Shown here: one piece after another, positions 14,692 to 24,800 of the stretch
Layout of the letters: each line of letters begins with the position of its first letter
How positions within the stretch are numbered: the first letter of the stretch is position 1
Virus record (IMG/VR): IMGVR_UViG_3300005613_000357
Location: 1 to 26,384 of that record
DNA length: 26,384 nt
DNA from: a virus
Reading direction: 5' to 3' (one strand)
Position numbers and translations under genes: made by a program
Notes under the pieces: model-generated
The model's database searches: none
Told to the model about the DNA's origin: nothing
What the model saw: the letters and a program-made list of their open reading frames with translations, nothing else

Positions 14692-15689
14692 TACAGACTA
14701 CCACTAAATCCAAAATCATCTCCAGTCTCTACCAAAGCATCATCTGCGGAAGTGATTGATTTAATAGGTGCCCCCTTAAGGTGAGATGTAATAGTGGTTC
14801 CATCTTGACCTCTAAGAACTGTAACTTTATTTCCAGATATTGACTTAATATACAACTCTTCACCCTCAAGATCAATATATGTTTTTACTACCAGCCCACT
14901 AGCATCATCAACCTCAAATACTGTTGACGTTGTTGTAATATCATTTGAAATATTAGTAACAATATCTCCGGTATAGTTTTTAATTGCTCTAGGTTCTGCT
15001 GTATATGTAATTTCTCTGGTAGTATTTGAAACATCTGTACCAGTAAGATAACTGATAGTTGCTTTTTTGATAATATCTTTGGAAGCAGAAGATACTGGAC
15101 CAAAAAGATATGTTTTAGCAGTAAATCTCAAAGTATAAAGTAAAACTCTACGAGATGTAAAATCACCCTCATAGTCATCTTGCATAGTTATGTTTTCTAA
15201 AACAATCGGAATGTCACGTTTCTCTTTAATGTCCTCAACAAGTTCTACTGTGAGATTATATGCTGGTTGAAAATATGGCAATATTTGCTCTACAATTTGA
15301 AGCATATCATCATTAAGTTTTGTCATAATACTCAATTCAAATTGCATATTATACGGAACGGGCATATACATTTTTTTTGTTTGCGTTCCATTTGTAGGAT
15401 CCTTTACAACAAATTGTTGAGTTGTAGTAACTTTTCTGGAAGGATCATAAACTAAACCAGTAAACTCAAATGACATTCTTGGCAATGTCATAGATGTTGA
15501 TTTATTTAAATCTGCAGATTGCTCTAGTCTAGCAAGAAACTTTTGAGTCGGTCCATATGCAAGAGGTACTTTTATAACGCTAACTACATTATCAGAAGAA
15601 TCATTATGTTTTATTGATATTTCATTAAATAAACTACCAAAAGAAATAATAGTTCTTCTTAAAATTTCGTTGTAAAAATACTCAAACAT
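14691..15689 (-). CDS. 15: Tail sheath terminator / neck protein gp15
   Basis: 332 residues (T4 gp15: 272). In T4 it forms the hexameric cap that stabilises the completed sheath and tube and joins the tail to the neck. It starts MFEYFYNEILRRTIISFGSLFN, with the typical DVVSVIKVPLAYGPTQKFL and LPRMSFEFTGLVYDPSRK segments (residues ~30-90), followed by VPYNMQFELSIMTKLNDDMLQIVEQILPYF (~117-147). These form the T4 gp15 core. The C-terminal ~100 residues, absent or shorter in T4, contain a strand-rich domain (VDDASGLVVKTYIDLEGEELYIK, then GQDGTT) resembling a small beta module also seen in tail proteins. It follows gp14 and precedes gp16 with a TAATG overlap, as in T4 order. Confidence 0.95.
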   Translation of the reverse strand: MFEYFYNEILRRTIISFGSLFNEISIKHNDSSDNVVSVIKVPLAYGPTQKFLARLEQSADLNKSTSMTLPRMSFEFTGLVYDPSRKVTTTQQFVVKDPTNGTQTKKMYMPVPYNMQFELSIMTKLNDDMLQIVEQILPYFQPAYNLTVELVEDIKEKRDIPIVLENITMQDDYEGDFTSRRVLLYTLRFTAKTYLFGPVSSASKDIIKKATISYLTGTDVSNTTREITYTAEPRAIKNYTGDIVTNISNDITTTSTVFEVDDASGLVVKTYIDLEGEELYIKSISGNKVTVLRGQDGTTITSHLKGAPIKSITSADDALVETGDDFGFSGSL

Positions 15690-15731
15690 TTTTTATGCCT
15701 TATTATGTTATTATTTAACCAAGTTAATTTT

Positions 15732-15739
15732 TATTTATG
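15732..15739 (-). promoter_or_regulatory. Late promoter upstream of gp15, over the gp14 stop
   Basis: The minus strand reads CATAAATA; the TAA within it is the gp14 stop (15737-15735). It lies 43 bases before the gp15 ATG, in an AT-rich gap that also holds an AAGG ribosome site about 10 bases before the start. Confidence 0.6.
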
Positions 15740-17159
15740 GAATTCCAAATGGGTTTTGCTCAGTGAAGTCTATAATAGAATCTGCACTTGTTTCAATGTC
15801 AAAGTTGTCTGAAAATCCATCATTTGTTGTATTTGTATCTATAACACGAAGTCCGTGAGAAGCTCCAGATGTTGATCCAACTATATTTTCCCCGATACTG
15901 AATGATCCGGTAATATTAGAAACTTCAAGAATATTTGTGGAAGAGTTCCAAGTTCTAACCCGTGCTGTTGTTCCACTTATTGACCCAGTAACAATTTCAT
16001 TAAATACAAAATCTCCAAATGATCCAGTGCTTGGATCTGAAATTGTTATTGTCGGTGCCTCTGTATATCCAAGTCCAGTATTTGTTATGTTAATTGCAGT
16101 GATTGTTCCGGCAGCACTAACAACTGCTGTTGCCGCAGCAGAAACTGTTGATATTCCAGTGAAGGTAATTGTTGGTGCTGTAACATAACCAGAACCACCA
16201 GAAGTGATAGTAATTAAACCAACTACTCCATCACCAATGGAAGCTGTAGCAGCTGCCCCTGATCCACCTCCACCAAAGAATCTTATTAGTGGCGCAACTG
16301 TATAACCAGAACCAGCATTTACAATATCTACATTTTGTACCGATTTTAGACTTGCGTTTACATTTAAGTTGCAAACATTAATTCCTCCAATCATTCTTGC
16401 AGTTGCAACTCCAGTGACTCCACCGATTGGTGCTGAAGAAATACCAATTGTAGGAATACTACTATATCCTCCTCCTCTATTAGTAACTGTAATATATCTA
16501 ATTCCACCATTAACAAAACTTGCCGTTGCTGTAGCAGTAACTCCAACACCAACAAGAGTAAGAGTTTGAGTTGGACCTAAAATAGTAGGAATTCCATCTT
16601 CAGTAAGTCCGTCTTCATCGTTTCCAACTAAAATATCATCAATATTATCAACCCCAGTAGTAATAAGTTCATCCTCATATCTAAAGAGTTCGCATCTCAA
16701 CTCATAAACATAATTTTTTTGTAGTTGGTAAAATGGTTTTTCGTGTTCAACATATTTGATTTCATACAAACGATCTCCAAGAGGAAAATAAATCAAATCC
16801 CCTTCTTTTGGTCTAGTTGATAGTTTAATATTTGTTTCATTTTTAATCAAAGGTTGAATATATGTTTCCCACCTTTCCTTTGAAATTATTAAAGTTACCT
16901 CTTGAGTTTGCTGAATACCAAATTTTGATAGCAATACTGGATTATCAGAATATCCTTCATAGTTTTCTACATATGCTTCAATGGGATATGCATCATCAAA
17001 TACTGACTGAATAACCTCTCTTAATATCGTTTTTTCTGTAACATATTTTCTGGGAAGATAATGCACTTCCACACCATACATTCTCAACTGTTCGTTGATT
17101 AAATCTTGAATAAGATTTTGCTCAGATCTTGATCCTTGTTGAAAAAATGGATTAAGCAT
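15735..17159 (-). CDS. 14: Neck protein gp14 with a long beta-repeat insertion
   Basis: 474 residues, against 256 in T4. gp13 and gp14 close the portal after packaging and join head to tail. Residues ~1-180 are gp14: LNPFFQQGSRSEQNLIQDLI, EQLRMYGVEVHYLPRKYV, DDAYPIEAYVENYEGY, STRPKEGDLIYFPLGDRLYEI and YELRCELFRYEDE. Residues ~196-440 are inserted beta-rich sequence with four copies of T/N-x-G-x-GY-xxxPTI (at ~226, 280, 319 and 359) and then two GxxSG-type strands. The end, DSIIDFTEQNPFGIP, looks like the original gp14 tail. The inserted part shares the GGxGY and GxTSGxxA motifs with the 2506-aa protein. The start is four bases after the gp13 stop. The insertion is, as I recall, usual in marine T4-like phages. 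Confidence 0.94.
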   Translation of the reverse strand: MLNPFFQQGSRSEQNLIQDLINEQLRMYGVEVHYLPRKYVTEKTILREVIQSVFDDAYPIEAYVENYEGYSDNPVLLSKFGIQQTQEVTLIISKERWETYIQPLIKNETNIKLSTRPKEGDLIYFPLGDRLYEIKYVEHEKPFYQLQKNYVYELRCELFRYEDELITTGVDNIDDILVGNDEDGLTEDGIPTILGPTQTLTLVGVGVTATATASFVNGGIRYITVTNRGGGYSSIPTIGISSAPIGGVTGVATARMIGGINVCNLNVNASLKSVQNVDIVNAGSGYTVAPLIRFFGGGGSGAAATASIGDGVVGLITITSGGSGYVTAPTITFTGISTVSAAATAVVSAAGTITAINITNTGLGYTEAPTITISDPSTGSFGDFVFNEIVTGSISGTTARVRTWNSSTNILEVSNITGSFSIGENIVGSTSGASHGLRVIDTNTTNDGFSDNFDIETSADSIIDFTEQNPFGIP

Positions 17160-17163
17160 AAGT

Positions 17164-18009
17164 TTAACCGATCATATCCAATGGAGGAAGTTCATAAGTA
17201 TTTGACATTTTTTCCATTATCATATCAATTTCTTTTTGGGCATCATCATATATTTGTCTGCCATTTAACTCAACTCCACCTGGAAGTTTGACTCCTTGGA
17301 ACTTAATTAGGTTTTGACCCCACTGTTTCTTTATTAAAGCAGTTAAATATTTTTTTAAGAAAGAGTCGTTCCAAACTCTGCTAAAATCATTTGGATCCAA
17401 TAAACGATAACAATCAATTACCAAATAGTCATTTACAGTAACACTTGACCAATCAATGTCTAGATATAATCTATCCATTCTCTGATTGAATCTAATTTGT
17501 TTTTCGGTTGTGAGTAGAAAATCAATATCTTCAAGGTAAGTTTTTACCATTGCATAGGTTAAAAGTTCAGTGGATCCCCAATAATAAATATCATTTAAAA
17601 ATAATTGATATTTGACACTGAACATATTATTTGTTACAGTGTTTGATCCATCAAAATGATATATCTTTTGAACTCCTATAACAGATGGAGGAACTTGTAG
17701 ATAATTGCTATTTTCTTCATAATCAAATTGAACAGATGATCCATCTATCGTTGTACTTGCACTAGTAGTTACAATACCGATAGGATTATTTCCTCCTCTA
17801 CCTCTACCTCTGTCAATATCTGCCTGTGTAATCTTATACTTCAGAAAAGTTTGAGTTACTCCATCAAAATGCCTCTCATGAAAAAACTGAAGAGCATCAT
17901 CCACTAAGTCATCTACTTGCTCATCGGCAACATTTACCTCCAATACAGGAGCTCCTAACTGCCTTTTGCAGTAGTTTACCAATTCTGTTCTACTTGTTGG
18001 TTGAGCCAT
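17164..18009 (-). CDS. 13: Neck protein gp13
   Basis: 281 residues (T4 gp13: 309). It acts with gp14 at the portal exit to seal the filled head and provide the tail joining site. Recognisable parts are the N-terminal SRTELVNYCKRQLGAPVLEVNV, then VDDLVDDALQFFHERHFDG (~30-50), the KIYHFDG strand, the VKYQLFLNDIYYWGSTELLTY segment in the middle, and WNDSFLKKYLTALIKKQWGQNLIKFQGVKLPGGV-type sequence near the C-terminus. These are typical of the cyanophage gp13 family. The start lies 25 bases after the stop of the 128-aa gene. It precedes gp14, as in T4. Confidence 0.95.
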   Translation of the reverse strand: MAQPTSRTELVNYCKRQLGAPVLEVNVADEQVDDLVDDALQFFHERHFDGVTQTFLKYKITQADIDRGRGRGGNNPIGIVTTSASTTIDGSSVQFDYEENSNYLQVPPSVIGVQKIYHFDGSNTVTNNMFSVKYQLFLNDIYYWGSTELLTYAMVKTYLEDIDFLLTTEKQIRFNQRMDRLYLDIDWSSVTVNDYLVIDCYRLLDPNDFSRVWNDSFLKKYLTALIKKQWGQNLIKFQGVKLPGGVELNGRQIYDDAQKEIDMIMEKMSNTYELPPLDMIG

Positions 18010-18031
18010 TTATTTACAAGTTTCCTAATGA

Positions 18032-18038
18032 TATTTAG
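18032..18038 (-). promoter_or_regulatory. Possible late promoter upstream of gp13, over the stop of the 128-aa gene
   Basis: The minus strand reads CTAAATA; it contains the TAA stop codon of the 128-aa gene (18037-18035) and lies 23 bases before the gp13 ATG. It lacks the first TA of the core, so it is weaker than the other boxes. Confidence 0.45.
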
Positions 18039-18421
18039 GGTGCAGAAGAAATACCAGGAATAACCAAAATGTTTCCATTAACCAAACTATAAATTGTTGA
18101 TCCAGAACTAACTAAAAGGTTGTAAATATATCTTCCTTCTTGTAGATTTCTGGTTGCAGTAGATCCTAGTGATATTTTTACTTTACCACCAGCCGCACTA
18201 GTAAATCCAACCGTGAATGTTGCGGTTGGAACTGTAGTTGCACCAATTCCTGCACTTTTTTGCATCTGAGAAGATCCTGTCCAGTTCTCAAAGTTAAATG
18301 GAGAATTGGAAAGTCCAACAACATTAAAAGTTGCAGAGAAATCTGATCCAGTATAAATTGTTAAATTTGCCGCCTTTGGTACTCCTGCATCTAAATCAAA
18401 GGTTATGTTTCTACTCGGCAT
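18035..18421 (-). CDS. 128-aa beta-sandwich-like virion protein
   Basis: 128 residues, nearly all predicted strand. The layout is an early NITFDLDAG segment, a TIYTGSDFSATFNVV strand, FNFENWTGSSQMQKS, TATFTVGF, GGKVKISLGSTATRNL and GRYIYNLLV, ending with NGNILVIPGI. This arrangement (set-up of a field, 'T-G-x-Q-x-x', then 'G-x-x-x-L-x-L-s-x-x-x-T', then 'G-x-Y-x-Y-x-L') resembles the N-terminal domain of BppU-like baseplate proteins, found in many phages as a small structural subunit. It overlaps the preceding 60-aa gene by 11 bases and precedes gp13. It is likely a minor virion component; its place in the particle is not visible. Confidence 0.85.
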   Translation of the reverse strand: MPSRNITFDLDAGVPKAANLTIYTGSDFSATFNVVGLSNSPFNFENWTGSSQMQKSAGIGATTVPTATFTVGFTSAAGGKVKISLGSTATRNLQEGRYIYNLLVSSGSTIYSLVNGNILVIPGISSAP

Positions 18422-18593
18422 TTGGTATTCCTATAATAGAAAGAGTTTCTTGTTGCTTATAATAAAGTTTACAAAAACACTTTGCAATGTTTTTAAGTTG
18501 TTCAATATTTTCACAACTATCTATTTCATTTGAAAGTTTTATATATTCAAAACTTTTCGTAAGATTTTCAAGATTAATTTTATTTGGATCCAT
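18411..18593 (-). CDS. 60-aa helical protein of unknown function
   Basis: 60 residues starting MDPNKINLENLTKSFEY, almost entirely predicted helical, with no signal or membrane segment. A Cys pair (CFC) lies within LKNIAKCFCKLYYKQQETL (~34-52). It overlaps the 75-aa gene by 14 bases at its start and the 128-aa gene by 11 bases at its end, so expression is probably coupled. I know similar short helical proteins from T4-like cyanophages at this position but cannot name a function. It could be an assembly chaperone for the neighbouring virion proteins. Confidence 0.75.
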   Translation of the reverse strand: MDPNKINLENLTKSFEYIKLSNEIDSCENIEQLKNIAKCFCKLYYKQQETLSIIGIPNAE

Positions 18594-18807
18594 TGAGCAA
18601 CTCCTTTAGGATTGATTTGATCTCATCAATATCACTTTTCATACTAGCAACTTTTTCTTCAATGTTTTGTACTTTTTGATTCTTTTTATCTTTAACTTTA
18701 CGTCTTGAGACGTATTGCTCATATTCAAATGAATTTACGTTTACGATAGAATTTGTTTCTGGGTCCCTTGCAAGATCTGCATGACCCTCTACACCATAGT
18801 ATTCCAT
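18580..18807 (-). CDS. 75-aa protein with a C-terminal coiled coil
   Basis: 75 residues. The N-terminus (EYYGVEGHADLARDPETNSIVNVNS) is short and extended, with a conserved-looking pattern of a first 'EGH' and a later 'NVNS'. From ~residue 33 the sequence is basic (SRRKVKDKKNQK) and then forms a heptad helix (VASMKSDIDEIKSILKELL), predicted to oligomerise. Small proteins of this type (extended head, basic linker, coiled coil) occur in many tailed phages beside structural genes; the function is not established. It starts one base after the stop of the giant protein and overlaps the following 60-aa gene. Confidence 0.8.
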   Translation of the reverse strand: MEYYGVEGHADLARDPETNSIVNVNSFEYEQYVSRRKVKDKKNQKVQNIEEKVASMKSDIDEIKSILKELLNGSK

Positions 18808-18808
18808 A

Positions 18809-21800
18809 TTATGCTAAAGCAATGACTCTTAAATCTTTCATTCTTGGCACATATACTTGATCAGTGGATGTCATTACAATCTTAATTTTATAAGATCTGA
18901 ATGATGGAAGTTGATCTGCAGTAAATGTATATTCTCTATATTCTAAAGTTTCCCCTTCAAATCCTTTAAAGTTTGTTTTTGGTACAAAAACATCAGATTG
19001 TCCATTATTATTCTCTGGAGAAATCACTTGACCCCTACTATTAAGGTTTTCGTATCCGGGGAATGGCTCAAAGATTGGTTCAAATCCTTGCTTATCACTA
19101 ATGGCATAAAATGCTCTGATATCATTGTTTTCATTAATGTGAGCACTCAAAAGAATCTTCAATGAAGAAGCTGGATTTTCCAAAACAATTTCTTTAGAAA
19201 TATATTGACATGCAGTAGGATCTGTAAAGATTCCATTTACTCTGCTATCTGTTGCATAATCTGATATTATGCTATTGACTCTATTTGAGGTTAAGATAGT
19301 ACTAACTCTCTGTGCATCAATAACTGGACTCAATCTTGTATCAGTAGTATTAAGGAATAATCTCAAATTCATTGATTTATTTCCAGGAATGTTTGTAAGT
19401 TGAACATCTTCATTAACTTTTGAACAAATTATTCTTGGAGTCTCTAAGTAATTTGACTTGTTTAGGGCAACAGATTCAAATCCAGCATCGATAAATGGAA
19501 TTTCATTACCACTTAATGACTGACCTGTGGTGGTTCTAACTTCTGCAGTTAAGTTAGTTCCGCGTACAGTGATATTTTGAACAGATGGTGTAATAATTTC
19601 AAACGGCATATTTTGAGATGCCTTTATTTCATATCCACCAGTGGATTTTGTTTGTCCAACATAAAGTTTTGGATAACCACTATCATCACTTCTATCATCA
19701 TTATTAACATTATATTTTTCTGACATATCAAGTTTGATATGATAAGAATCAAAAGTAATTGGATTACTAATAGTTACATCGGATAAATCATGAGTTTTAT
19801 TGATTCTTGCTAGACTGACACTATTGAGTTCATATTTGTATACTGGAGTTCCCACTGGATATGTTTTTGGATTAACACCTCTTACAATATTTCCTCCAAT
19901 AGTATTTCCAGAAACATTAGTATATTCAATAATCTCATTTCCAATACGTATTAATCCAACATTAGTTGTACCAACTCCAACATTTTCAAATGTTGAAAAG
20001 TTTGCTGAACTATCAACAGAAATCGCACCAACAGATCCAACATCATAAGCAGCACTTAGTTTTGTTGGCTTTATGTCGGATTGTGCCCCAGAAATTTTAA
20101 CAAGATTGTTGTCAAAGTACATTCCATGATTTTGATGATTTACTTTGACATGCAATCCATCAGAATCAACATTAATTGCTGATATTTGAACATCTCCGCC
20201 ATTTGAATAATTTAATTCTGTTGTAATGCCAGAACTATTTGTGTAGAAAATAGTATTAGCAGATCCTACAATAAATTCACCTTGAACGTTATCGAGAATA
20301 AGTTCACTAGTCATTCCAATAGAAACTACAGAAAATCTTGCATTTCTACCAACAGAGGAAACTCCAATTGTTGTAATTCCAAGAACATCTCCAACTTGAT
20401 ACCCAGATCCACCACTCGCAACTGTTGCTGCAACTGCTACTCCATTATTGATAGTAACATTAGCAGTAGCTCCTCTACCGTTGCCACTGATTGTTACAAG
20501 ATTTACTCCAGAGAAAGTAAATCCGCCACTATTTGGAGTATATCCAATACCAGCATTTGTGATTGTTAAATTACTAGTTGCAGAACCAGCAGTTCCAACA
20601 AGATTTCCTGTTGCATTTGTTCCCTGCTGAGAGAATGTATTTCCATTTACAAATCCACTATCAGCAATCGTTGTCCCAAGACCAACTCTTATTTTTCTTG
20701 AGTTGAATACTAAAGAATCTGGCATCAAGGTTGGGATTTGATTATTGCCTTCAGTAAGTTCTGGACTATAGAATTCAACAGAACCAGACTCTAAGAAATC
20801 TGCTCTATAAAGAGTAAACTTAAGATCTTCCCATTGGCTTGGTTCCCATGTAGAAGCATTTTGAGATTTGAAGAGAGATCCAAGATATGGTTGATTGGAA
20901 ATAAATGTATCCGAAAGAAGATCATTTTCACCAATTCTTGAAATATAAACACTATATTTGGTGGAATTTGATGCTAAACATATTGCATATTCATTATTTC
21001 CACCCTCAAGATAAACAGGTGCCTTAAATTCAAATGTTGTTGCCACAGATCCATCTGCTGAGGTCTGAACATCACCCGGATCCAAGACAATTTCGGAGAA
21101 AGGAAGGACTTTTTGAGTTGGGAATCCATTTTCCATGGTTCTCAGTTGGAATACAACTGGAATATCCATGTCATCTTTGGATCTAAAGAACACTTCACAT
21201 TTAGTTAAGAATACTCCAGTGTCATCCTCGACCAAGAAAGATTGTGCAAGTGGGTCATACCATCCGATAGTTCTTTCTGATGAAGACTGACCTATTACTC
21301 TACTTGAAACAACTTGAGTTCCAAGAGTTCTATTAACGTTTCTCTCTTCAAACTCTTGCTTTTGTTCAATTCTTGCATTTCTAATAGAAATAATATTTTC
21401 TTGAACAGTTTCAAGAGTTCCAGCAGCAGTATATGCTTCTTCAGCAACAGTGGTTGCTGCATTTTGATCATTATCAATATCATTAACTAAAGTGAATACT
21501 TTTGTTCCAGTCTCAAACTTGGGATGATTGATATTATTTGGATCTGGAATATAAAAACTTCCGATTAAAGTCGCAGAAAGATCTGAGACAAGTCTCAAAT
21601 TGGTAATTGTTGCTTGTGCCCCACTAGTTTGTCCCGTAAGAACCATTCCAGACTCAACCCATCCATAATATTGCCCCTGAGGTTCATTTGAGAGAGAAAA
21701 AGTGTCAATATTTAAAAGTGTTGAAGTTGATGAATAATTTGCAGGGAGAACTGTTCCATTATATGGATTTTCTGGAAAAGTTATTGTTGGGGAATCATAT

Positions 21801-24800
21801 GGACCTTCCCTATGATTTGACTGAGCAACTCTAAAAGTTATACTTGGTGTTGTATTAGTTGTGTTTTGATTCAATCCTGTTCTAATTACAGTTCCTTCCA
21901 CAGTTTCTCCAACTTGGAATGTTCCATTTGTCATGGAAATTTCAAGTAGTTTTGGAACACAATATTTTGTAACATCATTTCCATCAAAAAATGCATATAA
22001 TCTAGTAAGAGGTTTAACTCTTTTAGAAACAAATTGAATGTTTCTAGATCTCATATTTGCAATAATATCTCTACTTACAACTCTATCTCCAACGGAAGTT
22101 CTCTCAAAATCTTCAACAACAATTGTTCTCAATCCATTTCTAGATTCTACTCCATTTTGAACTGTTGTTTTAAGTTGCTCTTCGATTGTTGTTGTAGTAG
22201 TCCGTTCAACTCTTTCTGCAGGACCTCCAGATCCACCATTGATCCATCCACCTCTACCAAAAGTTGTTGAGTTGGACTCTGTTCTAGTTCTTGTGCTTGT
22301 CGTAACATCAGTGCCTGTCCAGTTTGTTGTCCAGGAATCCCAAACAATAGGAGCAAATCCAGTTTGAGGGTCAACATTTAATGTTCTAGCAGCATCAGCC
22401 ATTGTTTCTGCATAATTACCCTCAGCCTGAATGACTTTAGCGGTAAGTCTTGTAGTGTCAACCCAGTTGTCAGATGAAGGAGTTAACTCAAGAGTTCCCT
22501 GCCAAAAACTGATTAGAAAAGGAGTTACACTTTCACTTCTTGTTGCAAAAGATTGTTTTAACCATTCAACTTCAGCATAATCCAAGGTAATAACATCATT
22601 TTGTTTTCTTACATTATTCCCCTCAACAGGCGCAAATGCAAGATCATCATTTGGATCTATATTTACAACTGGTCCTGGAATCAGATCTACAGAGTTTGTA
22701 TAATGTTTTGGTCTAAGTTCTTTGCGTTTTCTATCAATACTATTATTAAATGGAACAAGACTATCTTGAGGTTTGAATGAATTGAAGTTATCAACAAAGA
22801 AGCCAGATTTAAACCTATTCAATCCGTCTGCATCGGGAACAAAAAGATTTGCGGTGTTTGTTTCTAACAATGATAAGGAAGTATAATACTCTAAATTTTT
22901 GATTCTATTTTCGAGTTGCTTGATATCGATCATACGATATCTCTTGTGCTCTAAAAATTCTATTACTGCTTGACTATTATTATACAGATATGGAGGAAGA
23001 GAAATAGTTGCTATTTCTAGAGCATCATCTACATGGACAGGTTTTTCTGGTTTATCAGATGGAGTTCCATATTTCACTTGGAACTTTCCATCTTTTGTTA
23101 AGAAAACTCTATCAATCCTTCCCAAATAATAAGAAAAATCAATCAAAATAGACTCATTAGATGCTAAAATATTTGTTGAAGAATTTCCGGATTGATTAAA
23201 TGATCTTCCTAAAAATTCTAATGGAGATCTAGATCCTGCTGAAGTCGTAAAGTTAGAAACTCTGGGACGAATATCAATAATATCGGAATTCTGAATACCA
23301 TCAATTGCTTTAATCTCTCTAGCATAGTTGAAATTATTGTAAGAATTTACGGTTGTAATATCACCATCATCAGTTGAATCATAAAATCCGCTAGAAAAAT
23401 ATACTTTTAATTTTTTAGATGGTTCTTCAGAGTCAGTTTTTCTCTTAATAAATCCATAGTCATAAAAAGATTTCTCTTGTCCACTAGAAAATGTATAATT
23501 TGAAGAAATCTCAAAACTCAAAGAATTAATTGATGTTATTGTTCCGGTTACATTTGAATTTTGGAAAGTAACAGTTTCACCCTCTCTAAATTCAATTTGA
23601 TTTTTATATACAAATGAAACAACTGAATCGGAGTTCTTCTCTGCAAGAATTGCAACTGCGCCACTTGCTTGACCAATCAACAGTTCTCCAAGAACAAGAT
23701 CACTTGTAGTTGTAGTTGGACTATTCAGAGCAGCTAAAGTCATCCTTGGAGCAGATGGATTAGAAGTATCTGCAGATTCAAAAATTCCGTGTATTTCAAC
23801 AATATCTGGAACATTAAGTGAAATTATTTCATCTTGAACTCTTGTTCCATATGGATAATTACCGTAGGTTAAACCATCATTAAGTGTAGTTGCGCCAACA
23901 CCAGAACCAGAGTATTTTGATTTATCGATGATAACTGAATTTACTTTATTGATATTTTTTATTTTTGTTTTTGGTTTTGATTTTCTAAGAGTAGTGACTA
24001 ATGTTGCACCGGTATCATTTGATCCCAAATTACGAATCTGACAAGTTGATCCCGAACCAAAATCAAATTTATCTGCAGTTAATACTTCAGTGTTTCCATC
24101 AGATCTTATTAAAGAATATCTGTTTGAAGCAAATGGTAGAAAAACTTCATTATCTCCAGCTGTTGGAAGAGTTCCAGTTGTAATTTGATTTCCCGAAATA
24201 TTAACAGTAAAAGTTTTTCTTATGGTAAGATATGCATCCGTAAGATCAACATTTGAAATATTACCTTTCGGTAAACGAGTAAACAGTGTATTATCTGTAG
24301 ATTCCTCTAATCTAGTTGTAAGTATTCTTAAATCTGTTACATCTAAATTTGAACCTGGAAGTTCTCCACTAGTAACTCCAGTTACAGTTGTAACTCCAGA
24401 AACATTTATAGAGTTAGATGCGATACTAATGACCTTTGCTGTGATAGGATCTGCAGATCTTGATAAGTCACTATATCTCACTAAATCCCCAATCTTTACA
24501 AGAGTTCCTGGGAAAGATTCATTAGAACTTCTGATAGTGCTTATACCACCAGAAAAAGCAGAAACTGTTGCAATACCAATTCTGGAGGAAACTGACTGAA
24601 TTACATCAGCACTAAATGTATTAATTCCAATAACCCCATCGGTTGTCCCATACAAAGACTTAACTTTTGATATTCCGTGTTCAGTAACCGCAATAGCGAT
24701 TCTTCCATCTTCAATACCATTAAAAATTAATTTTTCATTGGGAACAAAAGTTCCAGTCTTTTCGTATACAGTAAGCGCAACTCCTGCAGTTACGCTATCT

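Noticed and set aside
15900-16520. Repetitive-looking DNA in gp14, as a possible nucleotide repeat or CRISPR-like array
   Set aside because: The repetition is at protein level (GGxGY-xxxPTI); nucleotide copies differ and spacing is irregular.
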